Of a stretch of 64,000 nucleotides of DNA, positions 8,939-18,126 are shown one piece after another. Every line of letters begins with the position of its first letter. Within the stretch, counting starts at the first letter, position 1. The notes beneath the pieces are model-generated. The model searched no databases and had not been told where the DNA came from. It saw nothing but the letters and a program-made list of their open reading frames with translations. Source of the stretch: Olsenella profusa (GTDB lineage Bacteria > Actinomycetota > Coriobacteriia > Coriobacteriales > Atopobiaceae); assembly GCF_016900315.1 (NCBI RefSeq), contig NZ_JACSNQ010000006.1, positions 1 to 64,000 of the forward strand, read 5' to 3'. Made by a program: the position numbers and the translations under genes.

Positions 8939-10603
8939 CTAGCGCACGCGGCGCAGCACGCCGTCCTCGATGCGCAGGATCTGGTCTGCCGCGGCGTCGA
9001 GGTCGTCGGAGTGCATGATGGCCACAACGGTCCTGCGACCGCGAAGCCCAGCCAGATAGTCGCAGAGCCGCGCGCTCGTGGCAGCATCGAGGTTGGTAAG
9101 CGGCTCGTCCAGCAGCACCACCGGCTCCGGGCGCGAAAGCGCGCGCAGCAGCCCCAGCTTCTGGCGCTCGCCGAGCGAGAGGTTAACCGTTGAGCCATCG
9201 ATTTGCTTGCCCGCAAAGCCGCTCACGTCAAGCACACGCGCCACCTCGGGGTCGGCCGTGCCGCCGAGCAGGTTGTATGCAAGGTCGCCCGTCACCACGG
9301 GCACCGGGTAGGTGAGGTAGGCGGCATGCGCGAGCTCAGGGGCCAACTCGGCCGTGCCGTCAAGGTCGTCCGGGTCGGAGAGGCCGCGCAGGAAGTCGAG
9401 CAGCATCGACTTGCCTGACCCGTTGGCGCCGAGCAGCACCACGAGCTCGCCGCGACGGATCGTGAGGTCGTGGGTCTCCCATAGGCGACGTCCCCCCTCC
9501 CCGCGCTCGGGCGTGGCCCAGAGCGTGCCGTCGATGCGGACGACGACGTCCGCGCCATCGTCCTTCTCGCCGCCGTCTCCGCCCGCCCCGCGAAGCCCCT
9601 CGAACCCCGACGGCTCCTCGGACGCCGCGGCCAGCTCGGCCAGCCGCTCGGCGTGCACGCGATTGCCACGCACGTTGGCAAGCTTGGAGAGCAGCGTGGA
9701 GAGCGGGCCCTGCGCAAGCTGCGCGATCTGGTAGGCCACGAAGACCTGCCCCGCACCGGCAAGCCCCGCCGAGGCGCGCCACACCTCCGCGGCCATCATC
9801 GCCGCCGCGAGCACGCAGGAGAGCACCGTCGGCAGCTCGTCTATCAGGGCCGCGTTGAACCGGTAGCGCGTGATAAAGGCGAGGTACCCCGCCGAGCGCT
9901 CGCGGTAGCGCGCGGAGAAGAAGCCCTCGGAGGCACTCGCGTTGATCGAGCGCTTCTCCTCCACGATGCGCTTGGACTCGCCGAGCCAGGCATCCTGCGC
10001 GGGGATGCCCTCGCCCTGCAGGCGCGCGAGGCGGCGGGCCGGCAGGCGCAACGCCAAGGCGAAGACGGGCACGTAGACCAAAAGCATCGCGGCGAGAAGG
10101 ACGTCCTGGGCCGCGGCTACGGCCACGAGCGCCGCAAGTGCCAGGCCGGATCCGAGCACGGAGACGTTGAGGTCGGCGTACATGGCGCCGTAGGTCTCCG
10201 TGGAGCCGGTGAGGGCATTGACGTAGTAGCCCTTGTCGTGCCGGGCAACGGCGCGGCTCGGGGCCGAAAGCAGCTGGCGGACCGCGCTCACGGCCGCGCC
10301 CATGGCGCGCGAGACGCCGGCCCAGCGCGGCACCCACGCGCCGAGAAGGACCGTGGCAGCCGCAGCCAGCATGGCGACGGCGAGTGAGGCGGCAAGGCGG
10401 AGCGTGACGTCCTCGCCGGCGGCGAGCGCGTCGATGATGGAGCCGACGGCGAGGCTCGCGGCAGCAGAGGCAACGGTGGCAAGCGCCACGCCGAGAGCGC
10501 GGGCGAGGTTTTTGGGCGTGAGGTCGAGGACGGGGTAGGCGGCGGACGCGCGACGGGTTGCGGCGGGCGCGGTTGCGGCGGCATCGGCGGTGACGCTAGG
10601 CAT
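8939..10603 (-). CDS. ABC exporter, fused membrane and ATPase domains
   Basis: 554 aa. About six membrane segments (about 30-300), then the linker EEPSGFEGLRGAGGDGGEKDD, then an ATPase domain: Walker A GANGSGKS, signature LSLGE (variant of LSGGQ), Walker B VVLLDEP. It is the only subunit of the three-gene block that carries an ATPase. Its start overlaps the end of the upstream gene (10596) by 8 bp, so translation is coupled. Substrate unknown. The linker contains the peptide GEKD, encoded by the dispersed core GGCGAGAAGGAC. Confidence 0.85.
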   Translation of the reverse strand: MPSVTADAAATAPAATRRASAAYPVLDLTPKNLARALGVALATVASAAASLAVGSIIDALAAGEDVTLRLAASLAVAMLAAAATVLLGAWVPRWAGVSRAMGAAVSAVRQLLSAPSRAVARHDKGYYVNALTGSTETYGAMYADLNVSVLGSGLALAALVAVAAAQDVLLAAMLLVYVPVFALALRLPARRLARLQGEGIPAQDAWLGESKRIVEEKRSINASASEGFFSARYRERSAGYLAFITRYRFNAALIDELPTVLSCVLAAAMMAAEVWRASAGLAGAGQVFVAYQIAQLAQGPLSTLLSKLANVRGNRVHAERLAELAAASEEPSGFEGLRGAGGDGGEKDDGADVVVRIDGTLWATPERGEGGRRLWETHDLTIRRGELVVLLGANGSGKSMLLDFLRGLSDPDDLDGTAELAPELAHAAYLTYPVPVVTGDLAYNLLGGTADPEVARVLDVSGFAGKQIDGSTVNLSLGERQKLGLLRALSRPEPVVLLDEPLTNLDAATSARLCDYLAGLRGRRTVVAIMHSDDLDAAADQILRIEDGVLRRVR

Positions 10604-11669
10604 GGCAGGCTCCTTCGGTTACGGGTGACAGGGTCGTAGGCGCGGCGGCGCTTGCCGCGCGGTCGCGCTTCCCGGAAGACGCGCCGTGGGAGGTCCTTCT
10701 CAGGCGCTCGAAGCCGGAGGGCTCGGCGGCCTCGCGCTCGAGCGCGCGCAGCAGGTCAATGTTCACGCGATTGGCGGCGTAGATGCTCTGGGCCTGGCAG
10801 AGGTAGCTCATCGGCAGGGCGAGCAGCCCCGCGAGCTGCCAGGCCACCACGAGCGTGCCGGCGCCCGCACCGCCAGCCACGAGCGCGCAGACCACGACGG
10901 CGAGCGCCTGCACGAGCAGTCCGGAGGCGTACGGAAGCTCGTTGGAGAGCGTGTCCGCCAGCAGGTAGCCGCGGCGGAAGCGCCGGTACTTCTCGGTGCG
11001 CTCCTGATAGCGGTGCTCGTAGAAGCCCTCGGCCCCGGCCGCCACGGCGGCGCGGCGCTCCTCCACCACGCGACGGCCCTCGTCGAGCCAGGCCTCGCGC
11101 GGCGGCATCATCTGCGTCTGGAGCCGGTTGGCCACGTGCGACGGCGCCCACACGATGATCACGTAGGCCGGCGCGCAGGCCGCGAGCACCACAGCGAGCG
11201 CCGGGTCCTCGAGCGCGGCCATCGCAAGCAGCACCGCGAGCGAGAGCACCGCGCCTGGCACGTACGCACTCATGGCCACGACGATGGCACCGTGCGCGAA
11301 GGAGGCTAGGTTCACGAGGTTGAGGTAGTGACCGGCGTCGTGGCGGGCAAAGGCACGCTGCGGCATGGCGAGTACGAGCTCGATGGCGCGCGCGGAGGAG
11401 TCCACCTCCCGGCGCAGGTTGGCGCGCTCGGGCAGCCAGCCGGCGAGCGCAAAGGTGGCGAGCTGCGCGGAGAGCGAGAGCGCCAGGTAGGCGAGAAGCA
11501 CGGGCGCCGCCGCGGCCGCATCAAGCTCTCCGGAGGCAACGTCGCTCACAAGCGAGCCGGCGACGAGCGCGGAGGCGGCGGAGAGCAGCGTGCCCAGACT
11601 GGCGCCGAGCGCGAGCGCCAGATAGGCGCCCCTCAGCTCGAAGACGGGAAACTGCGTGCGGTGTCTCAT
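10596..11669 (-). CDS. ABC exporter membrane domain without an ATPase domain (1)
   Basis: 357 aa. It starts MRHRTQFPVFEL with AAAGGAG 7-8 nt upstream. It aligns along its length with the membrane half of the neighbouring complete exporter (shared FARHDAGHYLN-type, EAWLDEGRRVVEERR and AEPSGFERLRR blocks), with about six membrane segments. It stops about 30 residues after PSGFERLRR, just where the ATPase domain begins in the partner. No Walker motifs are present. It probably pairs with or regulates the 8939 product; it could also be a decaying exporter. Confidence 0.75.
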   Translation of the reverse strand: MRHRTQFPVFELRGAYLALALGASLGTLLSAASALVAGSLVSDVASGELDAAAAAPVLLAYLALSLSAQLATFALAGWLPERANLRREVDSSARAIELVLAMPQRAFARHDAGHYLNLVNLASFAHGAIVVAMSAYVPGAVLSLAVLLAMAALEDPALAVVLAACAPAYVIIVWAPSHVANRLQTQMMPPREAWLDEGRRVVEERRAAVAAGAEGFYEHRYQERTEKYRRFRRGYLLADTLSNELPYASGLLVQALAVVVCALVAGGAGAGTLVVAWQLAGLLALPMSYLCQAQSIYAANRVNIDLLRALEREAAEPSGFERLRRTSHGASSGKRDRAASAAAPTTLSPVTEGACHA

Positions 11670-11779
11670 GGGCCACTCCTTTCGACGGGGAAGCCGCGCC
11701 CTCGTGGGAGGAGCGGGCTCGACGGCCCCATCGTAGGGGTACGCCAACGCGCCGCAGCTCACGAGCACCATCCGTCCGA

Positions 11780-12020
11780 AGCGCCATGCCCATCCGACCG
11801 AAATTCCGGCGCATTGCCCCGCGCCGCCGCTTCGGAGGGCCCTTCTCGCCTGGTGCCGAAATCGCCGCCTTTGGACGCTGCGCCGAAATCGCCAGGAGTG
11901 TGCGTTTCCGGCGCCAGAATCGGCGCCTCCGTGCGTAAGCCCGCGCACACCTCCGGCGATTTTGGCGCACCAAACGCACACTCCCCCGGATTCCGGCACG
12001 GCGCACACTCCCGCCCAATC
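11780..12020. repeat. repeat cluster B: AACGCACAC / GATTCCGGCGC family
   Basis: This fills most of the 349-bp gap between two exporter genes. Repeated pieces are CGAAATCGCC, AGTGTGCGTTTCCGGCGCC and the opposite-strand forms GGCGATTTTGGCGCACC and AAACGCACACTCCCCCGGAT. The copies face each other, and a CTTCTCGCC core lies at 11842-11850. The same long motif recurs at 14090-14250 and 42660-42830. No gene is seen. Confidence 0.65.
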
Positions 12021-13050
12021 AGGCACCACGTTGGCTCCGGCAACCGCCCGGCGCACGCCGCAGCCGCTCGAAACCGGAGGGCTCGGCGGCGTCGCGCTCG
12101 AGCGTGCGCAGCAGGCGAAGGCTCTCGAGGTTGGAGAGCAAAAACCCGACGAAGCTCACGCAGTCGGCAAGCGGCGCGCACGCCAGCGAGAAGATCTGAA
12201 GGGCCGCCACCGCCCCACCGACCCCGAGCGACCCCTCTGCCACGAGCCCCGCCGCAACCACAAGCGCAGCAACCTGCATCACCGGCCCGAGAGCTCCCGG
12301 AAGCGAGCTCGTCAGGGTGTCTGCAAAGAGGTAGCCCCACCGGGCACGACGGTGCTCTGCCGTGCGCTCGGCAAAGCGCTCACCGAAGAACGCCCCGGCA
12401 TCGGCTGCGCAAATGCTGCGACGCTCCCCCACGACGCGGCGCGCCTCGTCAAGCCAGGCCTCGCGCCGCGGGAGCCAGCGTGCCTGCAGAAGGCGCGCTC
12501 GCAGCGCCGGCAGCCAGTCCGCCACAGCCACGGCTGCCACGCACGCCACGAACACGCTCGCAAGGGCGGGGCTCTCCAGCGTCAGCACCGCGACCAGCGC
12601 GCCGACGGCAAGCGCCGCGCCTACCACGGACACGCTGAGGTAGGTGTAGGCCGAGCCGGAGACGCCTGCCACCATGGTCACGAGGTTGAGATAGTAGCCG
12701 GCGTCGTGCCGCACAAAGGCACGCTGCGACATGGCAAGCACGAGGTCTATCGCGTGCTCGGAGGCGCGCGTTTCCCGGCGCAGATCCAGGCGCGTCGGCA
12801 GCCAATTCACCAGGTAGAAGTTAGCAACTGCCGCCGCAAGCGAGACGCCCAGGTACGCAAGCAGGCCCCCCACGGCCGCACTGCCCGAAAGCGCGCCTAC
12901 CGCCGCTCCGTCCACAAGGGCGCCGAGCACAAGCGCGGACGCAACCGAGAGCAACGTCCCCGCCAGTCGCGCAAGCGCAAGCCCCAGGTTGCGCACGCTC
13001 GGCTCAAAGACCGGAAACGAGCTGCGCTCCCCCACCGCTCTTCTCGCCAT
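12019..13050 (-). CDS. ABC exporter membrane domain without an ATPase domain (2)
   Basis: 343 aa, starting MARRAVGERSSFPVFEPSVR behind GGAGGGGAG. It has about six membrane segments and shares FVRHDAGYYLNLV, REAWLDEARRVVGERRS and AEPSGFERLRR with the two genes downstream. Like gene 10596 it ends just past PSGFERLRR and has no Walker A, signature or Walker B. Two ATPase-less subunits with one complete subunit is an unusual set. It is divergent from the second AraC gene, with 127 bp between them. Substrate unknown. Confidence 0.75.
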   Translation of the reverse strand: MARRAVGERSSFPVFEPSVRNLGLALARLAGTLLSVASALVLGALVDGAAVGALSGSAAVGGLLAYLGVSLAAAVANFYLVNWLPTRLDLRRETRASEHAIDLVLAMSQRAFVRHDAGYYLNLVTMVAGVSGSAYTYLSVSVVGAALAVGALVAVLTLESPALASVFVACVAAVAVADWLPALRARLLQARWLPRREAWLDEARRVVGERRSICAADAGAFFGERFAERTAEHRRARWGYLFADTLTSSLPGALGPVMQVAALVVAAGLVAEGSLGVGGAVAALQIFSLACAPLADCVSFVGFLLSNLESLRLLRTLERDAAEPSGFERLRRAPGGCRSQRGA

Positions 13051-13086
13051 GTGACTCCCCTCCTCGAAACATAGAGGAATCGTAGG

Positions 13087-13148
13087 CCGCCGGCACAATC
13101 GGGTGCCAAGCGTGCCGGGCCATGCCCAACGAAACGACGCGGTATCCT
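13087..13148 (+). promoter_or_regulatory. operator-like dyad and -10 in the AraC/exporter divergent gap
   Basis: CCGGCAC (13090-13096) and GTGCCGG (13112-13118) form a 7-bp dyad between the divergent genes. Downstream TATCCT (13143-13148) is a plausible -10 for the AraC gene; the same TATCCT form precedes the FmdB gene at 57694. That the dyad is a regulator site is inference from position. Confidence 0.35.
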
Positions 13149-13177
13149 AAAAATCAGACACTCGATGAGGGAGACCC

Positions 13178-14062
13178 ATGAACGACGACCGCTTTCTCCG
13201 CTCACTTGATGAGCTCATAGCGCAAAGCAGCACATGCTCCAGCGAGAAGGACCTCTACCTCGCAGCCGAGCGCGTGGGCGGCCGCTCGCTCGCGCCGGCG
13301 GCAGACGGCTACTTCGCGCTCACCTCCACCTTCCGCGGCACCGAGCTCGTGAGCGCCGTCCCGGTCCCCGCCCTCGTGCGTGACGGGCGCTTCCCGGACG
13401 GGGCGCTGCTGCAGACCAGGCCGGCAGACGTCATCGTCACCATACTCGTGCGCGAGCCCCACCTCGACCGCCTCTTGCTCGGCCTTGCCGCGCCGCACGC
13501 CGCCACGCTGAGAAACCACCTCTTACGCTATGGGGCCGACACCGGCACCTGGAAGGTCTCCGACCGGCGTGACGTCGAGGTCTGCACAGACATCCTGAAG
13601 CTCATGGTAGTCACTTACACCAAGGCGGCCGAGGACTGGCAAACCACGCTCGACGCGCTCGTGGTGGCCTATCTGAGCCAGATGGTCCCGCGTACGCCCG
13701 CGACGAGGCCGCAGTCCCCGGAGCAGGCCGTCGAGCTCGTGCGCGCGGCCGTAGCAGCGCACCCCGAGGAGGTGACGCTTGCGGGGCTCGCCGAGCTTCT
13801 CTCGCTCAACGCGAGCTATCTCTCCACGCTGGTGCACGAGCGCTGCGGCGAGTCCTTCTCCGAGCTCGTGGCCGAGGCGCGCATGAGGCGGGCAGCAGAG
13901 CTGCTGCGGAGCACGGACCTGCCCGTGGCCGAGATCGCCCGGAGCGTAGGGTATGCGGGAACGAGCCGCTTCCACCGCCTCTTCCGGGAGCGCTTCGGCC
14001 GCACGCCGGCCGCATGGCGCAAAAGCGAGCGAGAGGGCCGAGTGCCAGGCTGCGCCGACTAA
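13178..14062 (+). CDS. AraC-family transcriptional regulator (2)
   Basis: 294 aa. The C-terminal AraC-type DNA-binding domain (about 190-285) has LAGLAELLSLNASYLSTLVH and LPVAEIARSVGYAGTSRFHR followed by FRERFGRTPAAWR. The N-terminal region (about 40-180) is unrecognised. The ATG has GAGGGAG 5 nt upstream. It is a paralogue of the regulator at 8017 and stands divergent to the exporter genes, so local control is likely but not shown. Confidence 0.85.
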   Translation: MNDDRFLRSLDELIAQSSTCSSEKDLYLAAERVGGRSLAPAADGYFALTSTFRGTELVSAVPVPALVRDGRFPDGALLQTRPADVIVTILVREPHLDRLLLGLAAPHAATLRNHLLRYGADTGTWKVSDRRDVEVCTDILKLMVVTYTKAAEDWQTTLDALVVAYLSQMVPRTPATRPQSPEQAVELVRAAVAAHPEEVTLAGLAELLSLNASYLSTLVHERCGESFSELVAEARMRRAAELLRSTDLPVAEIARSVGYAGTSRFHRLFRERFGRTPAAWRKSEREGRVPGCAD

Positions 14063-14080
14063 CCCCACGAGCAGCAGGCC

Positions 14081-14250
14081 CTTCTCGCCTGGCGCCGAAA
14101 TCAGCGGGGATGTGCGTCTGCGGTGCCAAAATTACCCGCAATGCGCGCGGGCGCCGCCAAAAAACGAGGGCCTGTGCACCGCTACGCGCACAGGCCCCGC
14201 AAATCAGGCGCTCAGAACGCACACACCCGGCGATTCAGCCGGCGATTCAG
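14081..14250. repeat. repeat cluster B', between convergent genes
   Basis: This 3'-3' gap opens with CAGGCCCTTCTCGCCTGG (core with short flanking arms), then CGCCGAAATCAGCGGGGATG, whose reverse complement matches the AACGCACA-CCCC-GCGATT motif of clusters B and G. GAACGCACACACCCGGCGAT follows near 14217 and GGCGATTCAG twice at its end. It probably also serves as the bidirectional 3' end of both flanking genes. Confidence 0.6.
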
Positions 14251-14277
14251 ACACCGCTGCCGACTACGGCCGCCCCG

Positions 14278-15579
14278 CTAGACGTCGCCCCCGACGATCT
14301 GGTCAACGTTGACGGCGATGTCGTGCTTGGTGGGCACCCACTCGACCTTCTTGAACAGGGCGGCCACCGTGATGGGGATGTAGGTCATCATGAAGAGCGG
14401 GAACGTGAAGAGGTTGGTCACGATGCGCCACTTCTTCTTGGCGTGGATCCGCTTGCGCTCGGAGACCGTGGTAATGATGGCGAGGATGAAGAAGACCACG
14501 TACATGGACGCGAAGGTCATGATCAGCGACCCCACGCACATGTTGAGCTCGCCCTGGGTGGCGATGAAGCCGTGGGAGAGCGAGCCCACGATCAGGTAGG
14601 TGGCGTTCACGAAGAACGACAGCAGCGTCAAGATCATGCCCGGCGCCACCGTCATGAGCATGTCGTAGCTTGCGAACTGCCCCTTGGAGATGCCCTTCAC
14701 AAGGTCGCGCCCGTAGCTGAAGAACACCTGGTAGAAGCCCTTGGTCCAGCGCATGCGCTGCGTCCAGGAGGCCTTGAAGGTCACGGGCTGCTCGTCGAAG
14801 AACTCCGCCGGCGCGTAGCCGATCTGCACGTTGTTGGCGCAGCAGAAGGTGGAGAACTGGATGTCCTCGGTCAGGGTGTGGAAGTCCCAGCCGTGCATGC
14901 CGCGCACGATGCGCTCGGAGACCATCCAGCCCGAGCCCGAGATCGCGCAGCTCGTGCCGACCATCATGCGGGCGTTGTTGAGGAACTTGGCCTCGCGCAT
15001 GAACCACAGGGCGTAGGCCGAGCTCACCCAGCTGGAGTCGAAGTTCTTGGAGTTGCGGTAGCCCGTGCAGACGAGGTATCCCGCGTCGAAGGCCTGGTTC
15101 ATCACCGAGATGAAGTCGCGGGAGACGAGGTTGTCGGCGTCGAGCACCACGAAGGCCTCGTACTTGTCGCCGTACTCGTTCAGGATGCGGTCGAAGCCGT
15201 AGTCGAGCGCCCAGCTCTTGCCGCGGCGTGCGAGGTCGTTTCTGTCCCAGACGATGGCGCCGGCGCGCTCGGCCTCCTCGTGGGTGTTATCCGTGCAGGC
15301 GTCGCACACCACGAAGACGTCCATGAGCTCGCGCGGGTAGTCCTGCGCCAGGATCGAGCGCACGAGGTTGCCGATGACGACCTCCTCGTTGTGCGCGGAG
15401 ATGAAGAACGCGTAGCGGTGCTGCTTCTTGGCCTTGGGCAGCCGCACCGTGCCGCGCGCGATGACGCGCAGGATGTAGACAATCTGGTAGAAGTAGGCCA
15501 GGGTGAAGAACAGCCAAATGATCATGTTGAAGATGACGATCGGCGTGAGGCCGAGCCTGTTGAACTCCATGAGCGGCAT
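14278..15579 (-). CDS. family 2 membrane glycosyltransferase
   Basis: 433 aa. There is one N-terminal membrane segment (about 12-38) and a GT-A catalytic domain with HNEE, CDACTDNT, the metal-binding DADN, the acceptor region EDIQ and the processive-type QRMRW (QxxRW) motif. Three to four C-terminal membrane segments follow (about 310-415). This is the architecture of cellulose/PNAG/hyaluronan-type synthases, so a surface polysaccharide is likely; the product cannot be told. It sits 24 bp downstream of the pseudouridine synthase in the same direction. The start is backed only by a weak GGGGG. Confidence 0.85.
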   Translation of the reverse strand: MPLMEFNRLGLTPIVIFNMIIWLFFTLAYFYQIVYILRVIARGTVRLPKAKKQHRYAFFISAHNEEVVIGNLVRSILAQDYPRELMDVFVVCDACTDNTHEEAERAGAIVWDRNDLARRGKSWALDYGFDRILNEYGDKYEAFVVLDADNLVSRDFISVMNQAFDAGYLVCTGYRNSKNFDSSWVSSAYALWFMREAKFLNNARMMVGTSCAISGSGWMVSERIVRGMHGWDFHTLTEDIQFSTFCCANNVQIGYAPAEFFDEQPVTFKASWTQRMRWTKGFYQVFFSYGRDLVKGISKGQFASYDMLMTVAPGMILTLLSFFVNATYLIVGSLSHGFIATQGELNMCVGSLIMTFASMYVVFFILAIITTVSERKRIHAKKKWRIVTNLFTFPLFMMTYIPITVAALFKKVEWVPTKHDIAVNVDQIVGGDV

Positions 15580-15603
15580 GTCGGGACCCCCAGGACTCGT
15601 CGG

Positions 15604-16626
15604 TTACCAGGTGACGCCCAGCTCCGGGCAGATCCTCTCCCCCGCCGCGGTGCGCCCCATCGAGCTTTCCTTCAGTGATTCTAGTACATCGAGCAGGTCC
15701 TGCGGCAGCCGGTCAGCGAGCTCTACGGTCCGTCCCGTGACCGGGTGGTCGAAGCGGATGTGCCAGGAGTGCAGGAACTGGCGAGAAAGACCTCGATTCA
15801 GCCGCTCGTCCCCGCGCCCGTAGAGCGGGTCGCCCACGAGCGGGTGGCCGATGTGGCGCATGTGCACGCGGATCTGGTGGGTGCGCCCGGTGTAGAGGTG
15901 ACACTCCATGAGCGTGTAGCCGTCGTCGCGCCGGCCGGCCTCGAAGCGCTCGAGCACGCGGAAGGTTGTGATGGCCTCGCGCGCCCCGGGCGCGTCGGAG
16001 ACCGCCATGCGGATGCGGTCGCGCGTGGAGCGAGCGATGCCTGTCTCGACGGTGCCCTCGTCGTGGGCCACGTAGCCGTGCACGAGCGTCACGTAGCGGC
16101 GGTCGAGCACGCGCAGGCGGATGAGGTCCTGGAGCGCCTTCTGCGTGGCGTCGTCCTTGGCGGCCACCATGAGGCCGGAGGTGTCCATGTCGAGGCGGTG
16201 CACGATGCCGGGGCGCTCCTCGCCCTGGAGCATGCCGAGGTGCTCGTAGCCGCAGTGGGCCACGAGCGCGTTGGCGAGCGTGTCGTCCACGTGCCCCGGG
16301 CTCGGGTGGCAGACGAGCCCGGCCTGCTTGGAGAGCACGATCAGGTGCTCGTCCTCGAAGCGGATGTCGAGCGGGATGTAGGGGTTGGGGGCAAGCGGTC
16401 CGGCTGCTGGCTCCGGGTCCTCGACGAGCGCGCGGACGCGGTCGCCCAGGAGGACCCTCTCGGACTTTGAGGTGGCCGGCGTCTCGTTGATGGTGACCGA
16501 TCCGGCCTCCACGAGGCGTGCGCAGGCCGAGCGGCTCGGCATGCCCTCCCCCGCGGCGAGAAACGCGTCGAGCCGCATACCGTCGGACTCCGGTCCCACG
16601 AGCAGGTTGACGACGCGCTGGGACAT
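15604..16626 (-). CDS. RluD-family 23S rRNA pseudouridine synthase
   Basis: 340 aa. An N-terminal S4 RNA-binding domain (about 14-75; RLDAFLA, SRSACARLVEAGSVTIN) precedes the catalytic domain with HRLDMDTSGL, whose Asp is the nucleophile. Later family motifs are GRTHQIRVHMRHIGHPLVGDP, split here by ordinary sequence. It isomerises uridines in 23S rRNA. lspA, a frequent neighbour of rluD, lies elsewhere here. Which RluA/C/D member it is cannot be decided from the sequence. Confidence 0.9.
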   Translation of the reverse strand: MSQRVVNLLVGPESDGMRLDAFLAAGEGMPSRSACARLVEAGSVTINETPATSKSERVLLGDRVRALVEDPEPAAGPLAPNPYIPLDIRFEDEHLIVLSKQAGLVCHPSPGHVDDTLANALVAHCGYEHLGMLQGEERPGIVHRLDMDTSGLMVAAKDDATQKALQDLIRLRVLDRRYVTLVHGYVAHDEGTVETGIARSTRDRIRMAVSDAPGAREAITTFRVLERFEAGRRDDGYTLMECHLYTGRTHQIRVHMRHIGHPLVGDPLYGRGDERLNRGLSRQFLHSWHIRFDHPVTGRTVELADRLPQDLLDVLESLKESSMGRTAAGERICPELGVTW

Positions 16627-16823
16627 GGGGCTCCTCTCGGACGGGCGGGGTGCGGGCGGCAGGCGCCGGCGGACGGCGGGCGCCGGCAGGCCGCGTCCGG
16701 GCGGGCCCGCCGGCAGGCTATCGTATCATGCGCCGCCGCGTCCTGGCGCGCGGGCTCAGCGAGGGGCGGCGCGCCAGAGGGACGCACGGCGAGGCAGGGC
16801 GGCACGCCGGCCCCGCGGCCGCC

Positions 16824-17156
16824 CTACAGCGAGAAGAGCGCGAGGTCGAGCAGGCAGGCCACTACCTCGACGCCGGCCCCGGCCACGATGAGGGCCACGC
16901 GCCAGTCGAGCCCGAGCGGGCGGGGGCTCCCCTCTCTGGGCTCGGAGCGCACGACCATGCCGATGGCGCCCACGAAGAGGCCGACAGCCCCGAGGGCGAG
17001 CAGCACCCGGCGGGCCGCGTCGCCCGCCGCGAGCGCGTCCCCGGTCACGAGGAGCGCCACGAGGAACGCGGCCGCGCCCACGCACACGGCGGCGAGGGCG
17101 CCTACGAGAAGCGCCCTCGCCGCGGCGGCAAGCACTCTGGCGACGCGCCTACCCAT
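16824..17156 (-). CDS. small hydrophobic membrane protein, function unknown
   Basis: 110 aa with about three membrane segments (about 15-38, 48-68, 86-108) and a short charged loop. Its ATG overlaps the stop of the upstream ATPase gene (ATGGGTAG), indicating coupled translation as the last gene of the opp operon. No family is recognised. Low complexity (Ala/Val/Leu) means a chance open frame is possible, but the coupling favours a real gene. The 197 bp to its left carry nothing recognisable. Confidence 0.55.
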   Translation of the reverse strand: MGRRVARVLAAAARALLVGALAAVCVGAAAFLVALLVTGDALAAGDAARRVLLALGAVGLFVGAIGMVVRSEPREGSPRPLGLDWRVALIVAGAGVEVVACLLDLALFSL

Positions 17157-18126
17157 TGAGGTGGCAGGCGCAGAGGTGCCCCGGGGACACCTCGCGGAGC
17201 TGCGGGGTCTCGGTGTGGCAGCGCTCGGTAGCGAGCGGGCAGCGGCTGCAGAAGCGACATCCCGCCGGCGGATCCACGGGGCTCGTGACCTCGCCAGTGA
17301 GCTTCACGCCGCCCGCGACGCGCGCCGCCTCGGCCTTGGGGTCCGGGATGGGCACCGAGGCCAGGAGGGCCCGCGTGTAGGGATGGGCGGGGTGCTCGCA
17401 GAGCTCCTCGGAGGGGCCGATCTCCACGAGCACGCCGAGGTACATGACCGCGATGCGGTCGGAGATGTAGCGCAGCATGGAGAGGTCGTGGCTGATGAAG
17501 AGCATCGCGAGGTCGCGCTCGCGGCGGAGCTTCACCAGCAGGTTCACGACCTGCGCCTGGATGGAGACGTCGAGCGCGGAGATGGGCTCGTCGAGCACCA
17601 GAAACGACGGGTCGACCGCCATGGCGCGGGCGATGCCGACGCGCTGGCGCTGGCCGCCGGAGAACTCGTGCGGGAAGCGGCTCGCCTGCTCCTCGTTGAG
17701 GCCGACCATGCGCAGGTAGGAGTAGACCATCTTGGTGCGCTCCTCGTGGCTCTTGGCCAGGTGGTGCACGTCGATGCCCTCCCCCACGATGTCGGCGACC
17801 GTCATGCGCGGGTCGAGGCTCGCAAACGGGTCCTGGAAGACCATCTGCGCCTCGCGGCGGAAGCTCGCGAGCTCGGAGTGCGAGAGCTTGGTGATGTCGC
17901 GCCCGCGGAAGAGCACCTCGCCGGAGGTGGGCTGGTAGAGGCCGAGCACGCAGCGGCCGCAGGTGGACTTCCCGCAGCCCGACTCTCCGGCCAGGCCCAA
18001 GGACTCGCCGGGCATGATGTCAAAGGAGACGTCGTCGACGGCCTTGAGCTGGGAACCGTGACCCATCGGGAAGAACTTGCTCAGGTGCCTCACCGAGAGG
18101 ATCGGGTCGGCCGTGGGATCACTCAT
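17149..18126 (-). CDS. oppF: oligopeptide ABC importer ATPase (OppF type)
   Basis: 325 aa. Walker A GESGCGKS, signature FSGGQ, Walker B FLVLDEP, switch His in ISHD. The C-terminal OppD/F extension with Cys residues ([13 protein letters not shown]) is typical of this family and may bind an iron-sulfur cluster. The ATG at 18126 overlaps the end of oppD by 8 bp. It works with the other Opp subunits in peptide uptake. Confidence 0.92.
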   Translation of the reverse strand: MSDPTADPILSVRHLSKFFPMGHGSQLKAVDDVSFDIMPGESLGLAGESGCGKSTCGRCVLGLYQPTSGEVLFRGRDITKLSHSELASFRREAQMVFQDPFASLDPRMTVADIVGEGIDVHHLAKSHEERTKMVYSYLRMVGLNEEQASRFPHEFSGGQRQRVGIARAMAVDPSFLVLDEPISALDVSIQAQVVNLLVKLRRERDLAMLFISHDLSMLRYISDRIAVMYLGVLVEIGPSEELCEHPAHPYTRALLASVPIPDPKAEAARVAGGVKLTGEVTSPVDPPAGCRFCSRCPLATERCHTETPQLREVSPGHLCACHLNG

